Source: Segatella copri DSM 18205
GTDB lineage: Bacteria; Bacteroidota; Bacteroidia; Bacteroidales; Bacteroidaceae
DNA: 64,000 bases
Direction: 5' to 3'
Assembly (NCBI RefSeq): GCF_025151535.1
Contig: NZ_CP102288.1
Span: forward strand, 2,303,501 to 2,367,500
In this document: piece after piece, positions 17,453-26,224 of the stretch
Layout: every line of letters begins with the position of its first letter
How positions within the stretch are numbered: position 1 is the stretch's first letter
Made by a program: the position numbers and the translations under genes
The notes under the pieces: model-generated
Seen by the model: the letters and a program-made list of their open reading frames with translations, nothing else
Told to the model about the DNA's origin: nothing
Database searches by the model: none

Positions 17453-17460
17453 CAAAGATA
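17453..17460 (-). promoter_or_regulatory. -7 box of the haem operon
   Basis: The minus strand reads TATCTTTGCACCC, an exact TAnnTTTG match, about 40 bp before the flavodoxin ATG. I saw no clear Fur-type operator beside it. Confidence 0.7.
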
Positions 17461-17536
17461 CATCCTTTTCCCGCAATCTGCAATACCTAAAAATGATGGT
17501 TTCGCAGAAATACCTAAATATGGGGATAGATAAAAA

Positions 17537-17643
17537 GTTTTAGGACGATTTATCCTAAAACTTCTCTAATTTCAAAAGTTTTAGGACGATTCATCCTAAA
17601 ACTTTCTTAAATATTCTACTTTTAGGATGATTTATCCTAAAAA
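17537..17643. repeat. Three 25-bp palindromes at exactly 41-bp spacing
   Basis: Palindromic units starting at 17537, 17578 and 17619 each read (G/C)TTTTAGGA-CGATT-TATCCTAAAA with one or two substitutions. The spacing is 41 bp both times, separated by 16-bp AT-rich spacers. They lie directly upstream of the ATPase gene at 17691, and the last one abuts a -7-like box (TATCTTCG, 17650-17657). They look like operators, not a CRISPR array. Confidence 0.9.
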
Positions 17644-17690
17644 AATAGTATCTTCGCAGCAAATATATAATCAAAGAGCAATGAAATGAT

Positions 17691-18917
17691 ATGAAACGAA
17701 TAGAAAGAACGGAATATCTCAATAAACTGATCGCTTTCAAAGACAAGTCTCTTATCAAAGTGATAACCGGCATTCGCCGTTGCGGTAAATCCACCATTAT
17801 GGAGATTTATCGTGACTGGCTTAAGAGGCAAGGTGTCAGTGCCGACCAAATCATCTATCTCAATTTCGAGGATTACGACTTCTATGAGCTTCGTAATCCA
17901 CATAACTTATACGCTTATATCAAGCCATTAATTCATCAAGACAAGATGACTTATATCTTCTTTGATGAGATACAACATGTGGAAGATTTCCCAGACATGA
18001 TCAACAGCCTCAACCTGAAGCCAACAGTAGATCTCTATATTACGGGGTCGAATGCCTATATGCTGTCAAGCGAAATCGCCACGTTACTATCCGGAAGATA
18101 TGTAGAAATCGCAATGCTTCCCCTTTCATTCAGAGAGTATGTTGAAGGTATCGGAGGAACCGACAATCTTCCCAAAGCCTATACAGACTACATCACAAGG
18201 AGCAGTTTTCCATATACACTTGAACTGGATACTCCCGCAGAAATCAGCGACTACCTGAATGGCGTATATAACACCATTGTAGTAAAGGATATCATGAGCA
18301 GGAAGAAGTTACCCGATGTCATGATGCTGGAAAGCGTTATCCGTTTCACAGCCGACAATATCGGCAACATCCTATCCACCAAGCGCATAGCCGACATCAT
18401 GACTGCCGATGGAAGGAAAATAGACCAGAAAACCGTAGAACGGTATCTGACCGCACTCTGCGAAACCTTCTTCGTATATGAAACCAAAAGATACAACATC
18501 AAGGGTAAGCAGCTGCTCAAGACATTGGGTAAATATTATCTAGTAGATATCGGTTTGAGAAGAATGCTCCTAGGCTCCCGCTCATTCGATGCCGGCCGCA
18601 TCCTGGAGAACATCGTTTATCTGGAACTACTCCATCGCCAGCAGAAAGTATATATAGGAAAGATGGATAATCTGGAAGTAGATTTTGTAGCGATTGATGA
18701 AAACAATATCACGTATTATCAGGTAGCTGCTACCGTTAGAGATGAGACTACCTTAAAACGAGAATTGGCATCTCTGCAGCAGATCAATGACCAATATCCT
18801 AAGTATATCCTTACACTTGATGAAGACCCTACTGCCGATTACAACGGTATCAAGAGAATCAATGCCCTAAGATGGCTGATGGGAGAAATAGAAGTGTCTG
18901 CTCGGTGGGCATTGTGA
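17691..18917 (+). CDS. AAA ATPase, AAA_14/DUF4143 type; 3' end fused to exonuclease sequence
   Basis: A 408-residue protein with P-loop GIRRCGKST (27-35), Walker B MTYIFFDEIQHVEDF and a sensor-like TGSNAYMLS. A winged-helix region follows (IADIMTADGRKIDQKTVERYLTAL), then the DUF4143 segment (YYLVDIGLRRMLLG, KMDNLEVDFVAI). The last residues (after about NALRWLMGE) are encoded by DNA that in another frame is exonuclease coding sequence, so the natural C-terminus was probably lost or changed when the two were joined. The function of the family is unknown. Three palindromic repeats precede it. Confidence 0.88.
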   Translation: MKRIERTEYLNKLIAFKDKSLIKVITGIRRCGKSTIMEIYRDWLKRQGVSADQIIYLNFEDYDFYELRNPHNLYAYIKPLIHQDKMTYIFFDEIQHVEDFPDMINSLNLKPTVDLYITGSNAYMLSSEIATLLSGRYVEIAMLPLSFREYVEGIGGTDNLPKAYTDYITRSSFPYTLELDTPAEISDYLNGVYNTIVVKDIMSRKKLPDVMMLESVIRFTADNIGNILSTKRIADIMTADGRKIDQKTVERYLTALCETFFVYETKRYNIKGKQLLKTLGKYYLVDIGLRRMLLGSRSFDAGRILENIVYLELLHRQQKVYIGKMDNLEVDFVAIDENNITYYQVAATVRDETTLKRELASLQQINDQYPKYILTLDEDPTADYNGIKRINALRWLMGEIEVSARWAL

Positions 18918-19336
18918 TAGTGAGGGATGGCGAGATTGCAGACAGCTACTACAGCCTCATCAAGCCCGAACCGGAGTATTACTCTTATTGGAACACCCGG
19001 GTTCACGGCCTGACCCAGGAAGACACGATGAATGCCGATGTCTTCCCGAAAGTCTGGGCAGAGATTGCGCCCAAGATAGAAGGTCTGCCCCTGGTAGCCC
19101 ACAACGCCCCCTTCGATGAAGGATGCCTGAAGGCCGTATTCCAGATGTATCAGATGGAATATCCCGACTACGAATTCCATTGCACCTGCCGTGCCTCCCG
19201 AAGAAAACTGGGCACTCTCCTCCCCAACCATCAGCTCCAGACCGTAGCCGCCTATTGCGGTTACGACCTCACCCAGCACCACAATGCCCTGGCAGATGCC
19301 GAAGCCTGTGCCTGGATAGCAAGAGAGCTGTTATAA
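18872..19336 (+). pseudogene. DnaQ-like 3'-5' exonuclease lacking its first catalytic motif
   Basis: A 154-residue open frame starting MADGRNRSVCSVGIVIV, which matches DnaQ-type exonucleases from just after motif ExoI. The DFET-type motif carrying the first two metal-binding acids is missing. Later motifs are present (PLVAHNAPFDEGCLKA for ExoII, HNALADAEACAWIA for ExoIII). The frame begins inside the 3' end of the upstream ATPase gene, so the 5' part including the promoter was replaced by the ATPase unit. It is probably inactive even if translated. Confidence 0.75.
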
Positions 19337-19346
19337 GCCAAATAGA

Positions 19347-19409
19347 GAAATTTGTGGTGTTTTTACCACAAATTTCTCGTATTTTTGTAGGGAATTTACC
19401 ACAAATTTC
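19347..19409. repeat. Repeats before the second ATPase (33-bp spacing)
   Basis: ACCACAAATTTC occurs at 19365 and 19398 (33 bp apart) and its inverse GAAATTTGTGGT at 19347. The first two make a 14-bp-stem hairpin. The last copy ends at 19409, right against the -7 box TATATTTG at 19411-19418, so a protein bound there would block transcription of the ATPase at 19471. Confidence 0.85.
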
Positions 19410-19410
19410 G

Positions 19411-19418
19411 TATATTTG
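19411..19418 (+). promoter_or_regulatory. -7 box of the ATPase at 19471
   Basis: TATATTTG is an exact TAnnTTTG match, 53 bp before the ATG and touching the last repeat. Confidence 0.7.
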
Positions 19419-19470
19419 CACCCAAAATGCTAAAAAGCATTCAAATAAATGAATTAATAACAGAAGAAAT

Positions 19471-20643
19471 ATGGAATTATTGAAGCAATTATCCGACAAT
19501 CTCATCAAACGTACAGACACCCGATACGTAAGATATATGTATCATCAGATTCCATGGAAGAATCGGATGACAGCCCTTGTGGGACCTCGTGGCGTGGGTA
19601 AGACCACACTCCTCTTGCAGTACATCAAGCAGAATCTCAAGTTGAAGGACACCCTATATGTGAGTGCCGAATCCATCTATTTCGCCAATCATACACTCTT
19701 TGAAACTGCCATGAAATTCAATCAACTTGGCGGCAAGCATTTCTTTATCGACGAAATACATAAATATAAAGGATGGGCAACGGAGCTGAAGATGATATAC
19801 GATAATCTGCCCGACCTGCAAGTAGTGTTTACAGGATCATCAGTGCTTGACATCTATCAGGGAACCGCCGACTTAAGCCGTCGTGTCCTCGTCTATAAAA
19901 TGCAAGGTCTGTCGTTTAGAGAATATATTGGCATGAAACTAGGAATCGACCTACCAGCCTACCCATTGGAGCAAATCGTTAATCATGAGGTAGAGTTGCC
20001 GATAGAGATAGACCACCCCCTATCCCTCTTCAACGAATATCTGCGCCAGGGGTACTATCCTTTTTATGAAGACGAGGGCTATAAGATGCGCTTAAACCAG
20101 GTAGTAAGCATAACGTTGGAAACCGACATTCCCCAATATGCCAACTACACAGTAACCATATCGAGGAAATTGAAGGAACTGATGCAGGTGATAGCAGACA
20201 GTGTGCCATTCAAGCCTAACATGAGCACCATCGCAACAACCATCAAGGCAGACCGTGGCTTGCTTCCCGACTACTTTGAACTTATGGAAAAGGCAGGTCT
20301 CATCTCCCAACTCCACGATTCAACAAAGGGAGTAAGAGGTCTGGGAAAGGTTGAAAAAGTATATCTCGACAATACAAACCTCTCTTTCGCCCTCACATCT
20401 GAAACTCCCGATATAGGAAATCAACGTGAGACCTTTTTCTTTAATCAAATGAGAGTGAACCATACCGTTTACAATTCTCCCATCTCTGATTTTCTGATAG
20501 ACGGCAAGACCTTTGAGATAGGTGGCAAGAAGAAAGGGCAGAAGCAGATAACCGAGGCAGAAGAGGGATATATCGTAAAAGATGATATTGAAACCGGTTT
20601 CGGCAATATCATTCCTCTCTGGACATTCGGAATGAATTATTAG
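19471..20643 (+). CDS. AAA ATPase, AAA_14/DUF4143 type
   Basis: A 390-residue protein with P-loop GPRGVGKT (38-45), Walker B KHFFIDEIHKYKGW and the sensor VVFTGSSVLDIYQG. The C-terminal part (KVYLDNTNLSFAL, FLIDGKTFEIGGKKKGQKQI) resembles the DUF4143 nuclease-like domain. It is only distantly similar to the ATPase at 17691. It is monocistronic, with gene-specific repeats and a -7 box upstream and a strong terminator downstream. Confidence 0.88.
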   Translation: MELLKQLSDNLIKRTDTRYVRYMYHQIPWKNRMTALVGPRGVGKTTLLLQYIKQNLKLKDTLYVSAESIYFANHTLFETAMKFNQLGGKHFFIDEIHKYKGWATELKMIYDNLPDLQVVFTGSSVLDIYQGTADLSRRVLVYKMQGLSFREYIGMKLGIDLPAYPLEQIVNHEVELPIEIDHPLSLFNEYLRQGYYPFYEDEGYKMRLNQVVSITLETDIPQYANYTVTISRKLKELMQVIADSVPFKPNMSTIATTIKADRGLLPDYFELMEKAGLISQLHDSTKGVRGLGKVEKVYLDNTNLSFALTSETPDIGNQRETFFFNQMRVNHTVYNSPISDFLIDGKTFEIGGKKKGQKQITEAEEGYIVKDDIETGFGNIIPLWTFGMNY

Positions 20644-20765
20644 TCAACAGCAGGAGGCTACAGAGACTAAACAGCAGACAAATGCTGAACAAGAAATCAC
20701 AAGAGAGTTCTGTAGAGATCAATTGAGTTCATTTTGCAGACGACATATTTAAGAAATTAATAGGG

Positions 20766-20815
20766 AAAGCGTAGAATCCTGCTGGCAGTGATGCCAACAG
20801 GATTCTGCGCTTTTT
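20766..20815. terminator. Terminator after the ATPase
   Basis: A long stem (AAAGCGTAGAATCCTG with CAGGATTCTGCGCTTT, one mismatch) followed by five T on the plus strand. The ADP-ribosylglycohydrolase gene converges on it from the other side. The 120 bp between the ATPase stop and this hairpin hold no recognisable feature. Confidence 0.85.
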
Positions 20816-20869
20816 GAAACAAAAGCATACACATGGATTTCTAAAGAACAAGCCAAAAGTTTAAATCTA

Positions 20870-21850
20870 TTAAACATTCCCGTTTTTTGTCATTAATGAC
20901 ACTTTTCGGGAATGACGATGATTATAAAAGTAGAGATTCTGCACCTTATCATGGAGCATAGAAGCATGGAGAAGACCATTCTTCCATTCTTCAGGAATAT
21001 GGCATATTCCAAATTTAGCACCCAGGGTAGCTCCTGCTACTGCTGCATTGGTATCCGCATCTCCTCCTGACAAAACAATCTTCAAGATACCCTCCTTATA
21101 CGAGGTTGCATGCCAATAAGCCCATAGGGCAGCCCCTAAAGTTCCGAGCGTATATCCCATACTATTTTCATCATCCAGACACAAAGAATCCAGACCTTCA
21201 TAATATGCCAAGTCAATAAATGGAACGATTCGTTCATCATATTGTTTGGCTATGCCAATCACATCTTCATAATCCAATATCCTGTCTTCAAAGACAAGAG
21301 CATGTATGATAGAAGAAACGATAACGCAAGAGCCAACACAGCGAGGATCATAATGAGTTAGCTTACAGATATTCTCTGCATTATTAGCCACATTGTCCTT
21401 CAAAAGTCCTACCACCGAAGTTCTCATGACGGCTCCATTAGCTGCAGCTTTTTTCTTTCCCATCTTCCAGATAATCTCTGCAGCCTTCTGTGGATTCGAA
21501 GTATAGTCACCAAGAGCCATTACATTATATGTATGCCGGCCAATTCCCATGCCTCCGTTCATCATCCATTCCTTAAACCTTCTGGCAATATCAAGAATAT
21601 CTACCTTTTGACAAGCCACAAAAGAATCTAAGATGCATAGCATCATGTCGGTATCATCAGTCCAGTCGCCTCTTTGCCAACGACGACGATGATCATCCTG
21701 CACGATTTGTGAATAATCCTCTATCCCATTAGGATAAAAACGATCCACCTCTTGCTTGGACATAAACTCCGTGCTCAGTCCCAAGGCATCTCCTACAGCT
21801 TGTCCGAAGATGGTACCGAGGAATCTTTCTTTTAAAGTTTCATTTTCCAT
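20870..21850 (-). CDS. ADP-ribosylglycohydrolase family protein
   Basis: A 326-residue protein from ATG 21850 (MENETLKERFLGTIFGQAVGDALGL). It has the DraG/ARH metal-binding motifs: GDWTDDTDMM near the N-terminus and LSGGDADTNAAVAGATLG near the C-terminus. Such enzymes remove ADP-ribose from proteins or related molecules with two Mg ions. The open frame extends to 22090, but its first 80 residues only overlap the upstream gene and lack family features. It lies 34 bp after the related gene upstream, so the two are a tandem pair. Confidence 0.88.
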   Translation of the reverse strand: MENETLKERFLGTIFGQAVGDALGLSTEFMSKQEVDRFYPNGIEDYSQIVQDDHRRRWQRGDWTDDTDMMLCILDSFVACQKVDILDIARRFKEWMMNGGMGIGRHTYNVMALGDYTSNPQKAAEIIWKMGKKKAAANGAVMRTSVVGLLKDNVANNAENICKLTHYDPRCVGSCVIVSSIIHALVFEDRILDYEDVIGIAKQYDERIVPFIDLAYYEGLDSLCLDDENSMGYTLGTLGAALWAYWHATSYKEGILKIVLSGGDADTNAAVAGATLGAKFGICHIPEEWKNGLLHASMLHDKVQNLYFYNHRHSRKVSLMTKNGNV

Positions 21851-21884
21851 ATTTTTTCTATTCATACAACCAACAATCGTAAAA

Positions 21885-22598
21885 TCATCCATCTCCAGCC
21901 ATACACGCCATAGTATCTGCATCACCGCCAAGAGAGATGGCATTACGGATAACAGAAGTATAACTATCTGCTTCGAGATATGAGATGATAGATTCAGGAA
22001 CACTCGACTGACAACTAACCCTAAATCCATAATCGGGACGTATTTCTGCAAGAGTACGGTGAAGATTGTACCCTTCAAAATGAGCCTCAACGTAATCGCA
22101 TATTTGCTTTTTGTCTTTTCCTTGACGAGCCAGAAAGATACAAGCAGCTATAGCCTGCGCCCCCTTTATCCCTTCAGGATGGTTATGAGTCACCTCTGCA
22201 GAAATCTTAGCAAGCAGTAAAGCCTCATCCAATGTCTTGGCATAAAAGCCACATGGACTTACTCGCATGGCAGAACCGTTGCCATAGCTGTTATACGGTT
22301 CCGTTTTTCTACTAATAATCCACCGCAAGAACTTCTTCCCATAGCCAACAAACATATACTTCCGTCCCAATTCTTTCATACACTCCACGAGCTTCTCATG
22401 AGTATGTTCAGGATCTATCGTCAGCCATTTTGCAACAGCCAAAGTCATAACCGTATCATCCGTAAAACGAGGCTCTTTGTATATATAGAAGTCCCCATGC
22501 TTTACCGGATGAAATTCATACGCAGCCCCGAAGCAATCGCCAGCAATAGCTCCAATGATACCAGTTGTAGGTACAGTTTTACAAGTTATATGTCCCAT
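21885..22598 (-). CDS. ADP-ribosylglycohydrolase family protein, short C-terminus
   Basis: A 237-residue protein with GAIAGDCFGAAYEF, FTDDTVMTLAVA and SLGGDADTMACMAGDG. The family normally continues 20-40 residues beyond this last motif, so the end looks truncated although all metal-binding motifs are present. It differs clearly from the next gene, which argues against a recent duplication. It overlaps the 3' end of pgpA by 20 bp, indicating co-transcription. Confidence 0.85.
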   Translation of the reverse strand: MGHITCKTVPTTGIIGAIAGDCFGAAYEFHPVKHGDFYIYKEPRFTDDTVMTLAVAKWLTIDPEHTHEKLVECMKELGRKYMFVGYGKKFLRWIISRKTEPYNSYGNGSAMRVSPCGFYAKTLDEALLLAKISAEVTHNHPEGIKGAQAIAACIFLARQGKDKKQICDYVEAHFEGYNLHRTLAEIRPDYGFRVSCQSSVPESIISYLEADSYTSVIRNAISLGGDADTMACMAGDG

Positions 22599-23127
22599 GA
22601 ATATATTCTACTAGATGGAAATATCTGATTATAAATGTTACAATAAATGCATAGAAGCCAGCCAATGCATCGTCAAGCATACAGCCCCATCCACCATGAA
22701 TATTCCGGTCTATCCATCTGCAACCAAGCGGCTTAGTTATATCTATCACTCGAAACAACACAAAACCTATTGTTGCAAGGGATATTGAGACATAAGCTGG
22801 ACCATCTACACAAACAGCAGCTAAAGCTGCAACCCACGTACCAAAGAACTCATCAATTACGACAGCCCTAGGGTCTTCACCCCAATATTTCTCCATCACA
22901 TTATCAGTCCAGACTCCAATCAACAAAGAACTAACAACCAATAAAATTGTAGCCACCATCAACCCTATCGGAGAAAGGACATAATAAAGACCTATCCAAA
23001 TGAGCAAAGCCAGGAAAGCACCTGCTGTACCAGGTGCTTTAGGTATAAAACCTGTGCCTAATCCTGTGGAAATAATTACATGCAGCCAAGGAGCTTCACC
23101 TAACTGTTTATTATTGTTATTACTCAT
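22579..23127 (-). CDS. pgpA: Phosphatidylglycerophosphatase A
   Basis: A 182-residue inner-membrane enzyme that dephosphorylates phosphatidylglycerophosphate to phosphatidylglycerol. Family blocks are visible: GTGFIPKAPGTAGAF, VVIDEFFGTWVA, RVIDITKPLGCRWIDR and GGWGCMLDDALAGFY. I chose ATG 23127 (MSNNNNKQLGEAPW); the longer frame needs a TTG. It starts 1 bp after the stop of the upstream 54-residue gene. Confidence 0.93.
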   Translation of the reverse strand: MSNNNNKQLGEAPWLHVIISTGLGTGFIPKAPGTAGAFLALLIWIGLYYVLSPIGLMVATILLVVSSLLIGVWTDNVMEKYWGEDPRAVVIDEFFGTWVAALAAVCVDGPAYVSISLATIGFVLFRVIDITKPLGCRWIDRNIHGGWGCMLDDALAGFYAFIVTFIIRYFHLVEYIHGTYNL

Positions 23128-23128
23128 A

Positions 23129-23293
23129 TTATTTTCCAAACAATGCCTTCAGAACTATCTTGCCAATTTTTCTTTCCAATCCTGCCTTTGAGGTTGGAAT
23201 ACCTGTCTCACGAGCAAACTTTTGTTTTGCTTGCGTGATACCTAAAGCCCGATTTAAGGAGAATGACACTCCTGGTATTTTAAACTTAGACAT
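23129..23293 (-). CDS. Small conserved protein, 54 aa
   Basis: The frame starts ATG TCT AAG TTT and encodes MSKFKIPGVSFSLNRALGIT followed by a basic stretch ending KIVLKALFGK. Related short proteins with the KIPGVSFS start are known to me from Bacteroidota, without an assigned function. The stop codon lies 1 bp before the pgpA ATG, so the two are translationally linked. It is basic and soluble, with no membrane segment. Confidence 0.7.
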   Translation of the reverse strand: MSKFKIPGVSFSLNRALGITQAKQKFARETGIPTSKAGLERKIGKIVLKALFGK

Positions 23294-23318
23294 ATCTTTA
23301 TAAATTTTAGAAATTGAT

Positions 23319-23360
23319 AAAAAAGAGTTGCGCCTTCTATCTTAAAGAATAACGCAACTC
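23319..23360 (-). terminator. Terminator of the Ca2+ ATPase gene
   Basis: On the minus strand the stem GAGTTGCG / CGCAACTC is followed by six T (A run 23319-23324 on plus). It lies 14 bp past the stop codon of the P-type ATPase. Confidence 0.85.
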
Positions 23361-23373
23361 CTTCTATTTTATT

Positions 23374-26223
23374 TTAGATTTTCTTTAGCAAACTCCAGAT
23401 TTCACGAATCCAAAGCACAAGTGAAGAACCAACGATGATGATTACCCAATCCTCAAACTTCAGACCAGTAACATTGAAGAAATTCTGCAAACCAGGAATC
23501 TCTACCATAGCAATCTGACCAGCCAAAATGATAGCTGCAATAATCAACAAGCCCTTGCATCCCTTGAAATGAAGCGCACTCTTACCTGTCTCAAATGCTC
23601 TTGCACAGAAGAGATAGAAGAAGTGAGTCATCACGAAGATGGTGAAGAATAAGGTCAACTCGTAAGGAGTAAGATCATCAGATGCACCTAACTGAACGTT
23701 GAGTAAATCTGTTAACTGCGTAATATTCGAATGCTCAAAGACATAAAGTAATACAAGCAGCAACACAAAGAAGAATCCACCTACGCCCAAGATGTTCTGA
23801 TACATCGCCTTATTCAGGATAAAGGCATTTCTATCTCTTGGCTTATCTTTCATCACGCTCTCTGATGGAGGCAAAGATGCCAATGCCATTGCAGCAAAAG
23901 TATCCATAATCAAGTTTACCCAAAGCATCTGAGTTACGGTAAGCGGACTTTCCTCGCCCATAAATGCGCCAAAAAGAACGATAAAGCAAGCAGCCACATT
24001 CACAGTCAACTGGAAGAGCAAGAAACGTTGGATATTCTGATAGAGTGAACGTCCCCACATCACCGCCTTACCAATACTACTAAATGAGTTATCGATAATG
24101 GTAATATCAGATGCCTCCTTTGCTACAGAAGTACCATCACCCATAGACAAACCAACATGAGCAGCCTTCAAAGCAGGGGCATCGTTGGTTCCGTCACCAG
24201 TAACAGCAACGACTTGGTTCTTTCTTTGCAAAGCCTCAACCAATCGTTTCTTATCCATAGGACGAGCACGAGAGATTATCTTCAAATCCAAGACTCTCTT
24301 ATCCAACTCTTCATCAGAAAGAGCAGCAAACTCTGGACCAGTAATAATATTCTTATCACCATCCTTTGCTGTCCACAGACCAATTTGGCGACCGATTTCC
24401 TTAGCTGTACCAGGAGTATCACCAGTAACAATCTTCACATTGATACCGGCATTCATACATTCTGCAACGGCTGCAGGAACATCCAGACGAACAGGGTCGC
24501 TGATAGCCACAACACCCATAAAGGTTAAATTATCTGCCACAACCTTACCATCCTTGAATACGTCAGCCTTACTATCAATTATTTGATAAGCGAAGCCGAG
24601 GGTACGCATAGCTTGGTTCTGATATTCAACCAACTGGTTCTCAATATCAATTTTTGAAACATTGTTCTCGATGTTCTTGCACAAGCCACTTACAATTTCA
24701 GGAGCACCCTTGACATAGAGAATTGTCTTGCCTCCAAACAAGGAAGACTTAACAATTGTTGCCATATACTTACGCTCCGTAGAGAAAGGCAACTCCTCCA
24801 AAACCTCAGCAGACTCACGTAGATTCAGATAATCAACGCCAGCCTTCTTGAGCCAAAGAAGCAAAGCGCCCTCTGTAGGATTACCCAATACTTTTACAGC
24901 CTCAGCATCTGAATAATCCAAAGAAGCAGTTGAATTAACCGCGATACCTTCCTCTATCAACAGACTACCCTTATCATTACCCAACGTCTGAGCAGAAAGA
25001 CCATAGAAATTGGTATCATGCACTTGCATCTGATTCAGTGTTAAAGTACCAGTCTTATCGGTACAGATAACTGTCGTAGCACCCATTGTCTCACAAGCAT
25101 GCATTTTACGAACCAAGTTGTTGGTCTTCATCATTCGAGTCATACTATAAGCCAAACTCAGAGTAACAGCCATTGGCAAACCTTCTGGTACCGCAACAAC
25201 CACAAGTGTTACTGCAATCATCAAGGTATCCAACGTATATGTAATCAACTTAGCTATTTGCTCACCCGGCATCAAAGTATCATGGAAATAAACTACCATA
25301 CCCATCAATATCACAAAATAGCCAATGATTGCTGGAACAACAGCCTTCCAACTCCAGTCGTCAAACTTTTTAATAACCATCCAGAAAAATATAGCTGTAG
25401 GAACCGCCAATGTCAAAACAATAGGACTCCAATCAAAGAACACCATCAGCTTGAGAACAATGATAAGGGCTGCAAAGATATAACTCAACTTGGTTATCAA
25501 GTCTGCCAATCCATCCAACTGTTCATTTAATGGGGTGCGAACGCTATCATCTATCTGGGCAGCCTCAAAGACTTTACCATTTTCCGTTTTGTCACCAACT
25601 GCCAAGACTTTGAAGATACCATGACCTTCCATCACCTTTGTACCACGCATCACATGGTTAGAAGGGAATGTTGCATCCTTATCAAACTCCTGTTCATGAA
25701 TCGTCTTATGACAAATAGGCTCACCAGTCAAAGAAGACTCATCAACATTCAAGGTAATCGCCTCTAAAAGTTCACCATCAGCAGGAATTTCCTCACCTGT
25801 ATTTAACACGACAATATCACCAACGACGACATCTTTCTTCTTGATAGAAGTTGTGTTTCCATTTCGGATTACCTCTACCATTTCGTCGTCATTGACTTGG
25901 TTGAGAACCGAGAACTGCTTATCAGCCTTTAACTCAAAGATAAAGGCGATACCAGTGGCAAGCAAAATAGCCACAAATATACCAACAGGTTCAAAGAAAG
26001 TCTCTGCACCTTCATGCAATCCCCAAAACTCATAGCAAGAAATACCGATAGACAACACTCCGGCTATCAGCAAAATGATAATCAGAGGGTCGCCAAACTT
26101 CTCTAGGAATTGTTTCCATAAAGGTTCTTTCTCTGGTGGTGTCAAGATATTGGCACCATGTTTACTACGGCTTTCGAGCACTTGGGCATCGGTCAAGCCT
26201 GTGTAATGATGTTTTTGTTCCAT
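23374..26223 (-). CDS. Calcium-translocating P-type ATPase (PMCA type)
   Basis: A 949-residue P2-type ATPase. Visible features: an N-terminal cation-ATPase domain (HHYTGLTDAQVLESRSKHGAN), the TGE actuator loop (ESSLTGEPICHKT), PEGLP in helix M4 (VAVPEGLPMAVTLSL), the phosphorylation site DKTGTLT and the hinge VTGDGTNDAPALKAAHVG. About ten membrane helices are spread as in SERCA/PMCA. It would export Ca2+ from the cytoplasm. Its location next to a TerD operon, whose products bind Ca2+ in known family members, may be meaningful, but a terminator separates them. Confidence 0.93.
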   Translation of the reverse strand: MEQKHHYTGLTDAQVLESRSKHGANILTPPEKEPLWKQFLEKFGDPLIIILLIAGVLSIGISCYEFWGLHEGAETFFEPVGIFVAILLATGIAFIFELKADKQFSVLNQVNDDEMVEVIRNGNTTSIKKKDVVVGDIVVLNTGEEIPADGELLEAITLNVDESSLTGEPICHKTIHEQEFDKDATFPSNHVMRGTKVMEGHGIFKVLAVGDKTENGKVFEAAQIDDSVRTPLNEQLDGLADLITKLSYIFAALIIVLKLMVFFDWSPIVLTLAVPTAIFFWMVIKKFDDWSWKAVVPAIIGYFVILMGMVVYFHDTLMPGEQIAKLITYTLDTLMIAVTLVVVAVPEGLPMAVTLSLAYSMTRMMKTNNLVRKMHACETMGATTVICTDKTGTLTLNQMQVHDTNFYGLSAQTLGNDKGSLLIEEGIAVNSTASLDYSDAEAVKVLGNPTEGALLLWLKKAGVDYLNLRESAEVLEELPFSTERKYMATIVKSSLFGGKTILYVKGAPEIVSGLCKNIENNVSKIDIENQLVEYQNQAMRTLGFAYQIIDSKADVFKDGKVVADNLTFMGVVAISDPVRLDVPAAVAECMNAGINVKIVTGDTPGTAKEIGRQIGLWTAKDGDKNIITGPEFAALSDEELDKRVLDLKIISRARPMDKKRLVEALQRKNQVVAVTGDGTNDAPALKAAHVGLSMGDGTSVAKEASDITIIDNSFSSIGKAVMWGRSLYQNIQRFLLFQLTVNVAACFIVLFGAFMGEESPLTVTQMLWVNLIMDTFAAMALASLPPSESVMKDKPRDRNAFILNKAMYQNILGVGGFFFVLLLVLLYVFEHSNITQLTDLLNVQLGASDDLTPYELTLFFTIFVMTHFFYLFCARAFETGKSALHFKGCKGLLIIAAIILAGQIAMVEIPGLQNFFNVTGLKFEDWVIIIVGSSLVLWIREIWSLLKKI

Positions 26224-26224
26224 T

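Noticed and set aside
17537..17643. Possible short CRISPR array (three repeats, equal spacing)
   Set aside because: The repeats are full palindromes, spacers are 16 bp and AT-rich, there are only three units, and no cas gene is near. A promoter-proximal operator set fits better.
21851..22090. 80-residue extension of the downstream ADP-ribosylglycohydrolase
   Set aside because: It overlaps the upstream gene in another frame and lacks family similarity; ATG 21850 gives the normal start.
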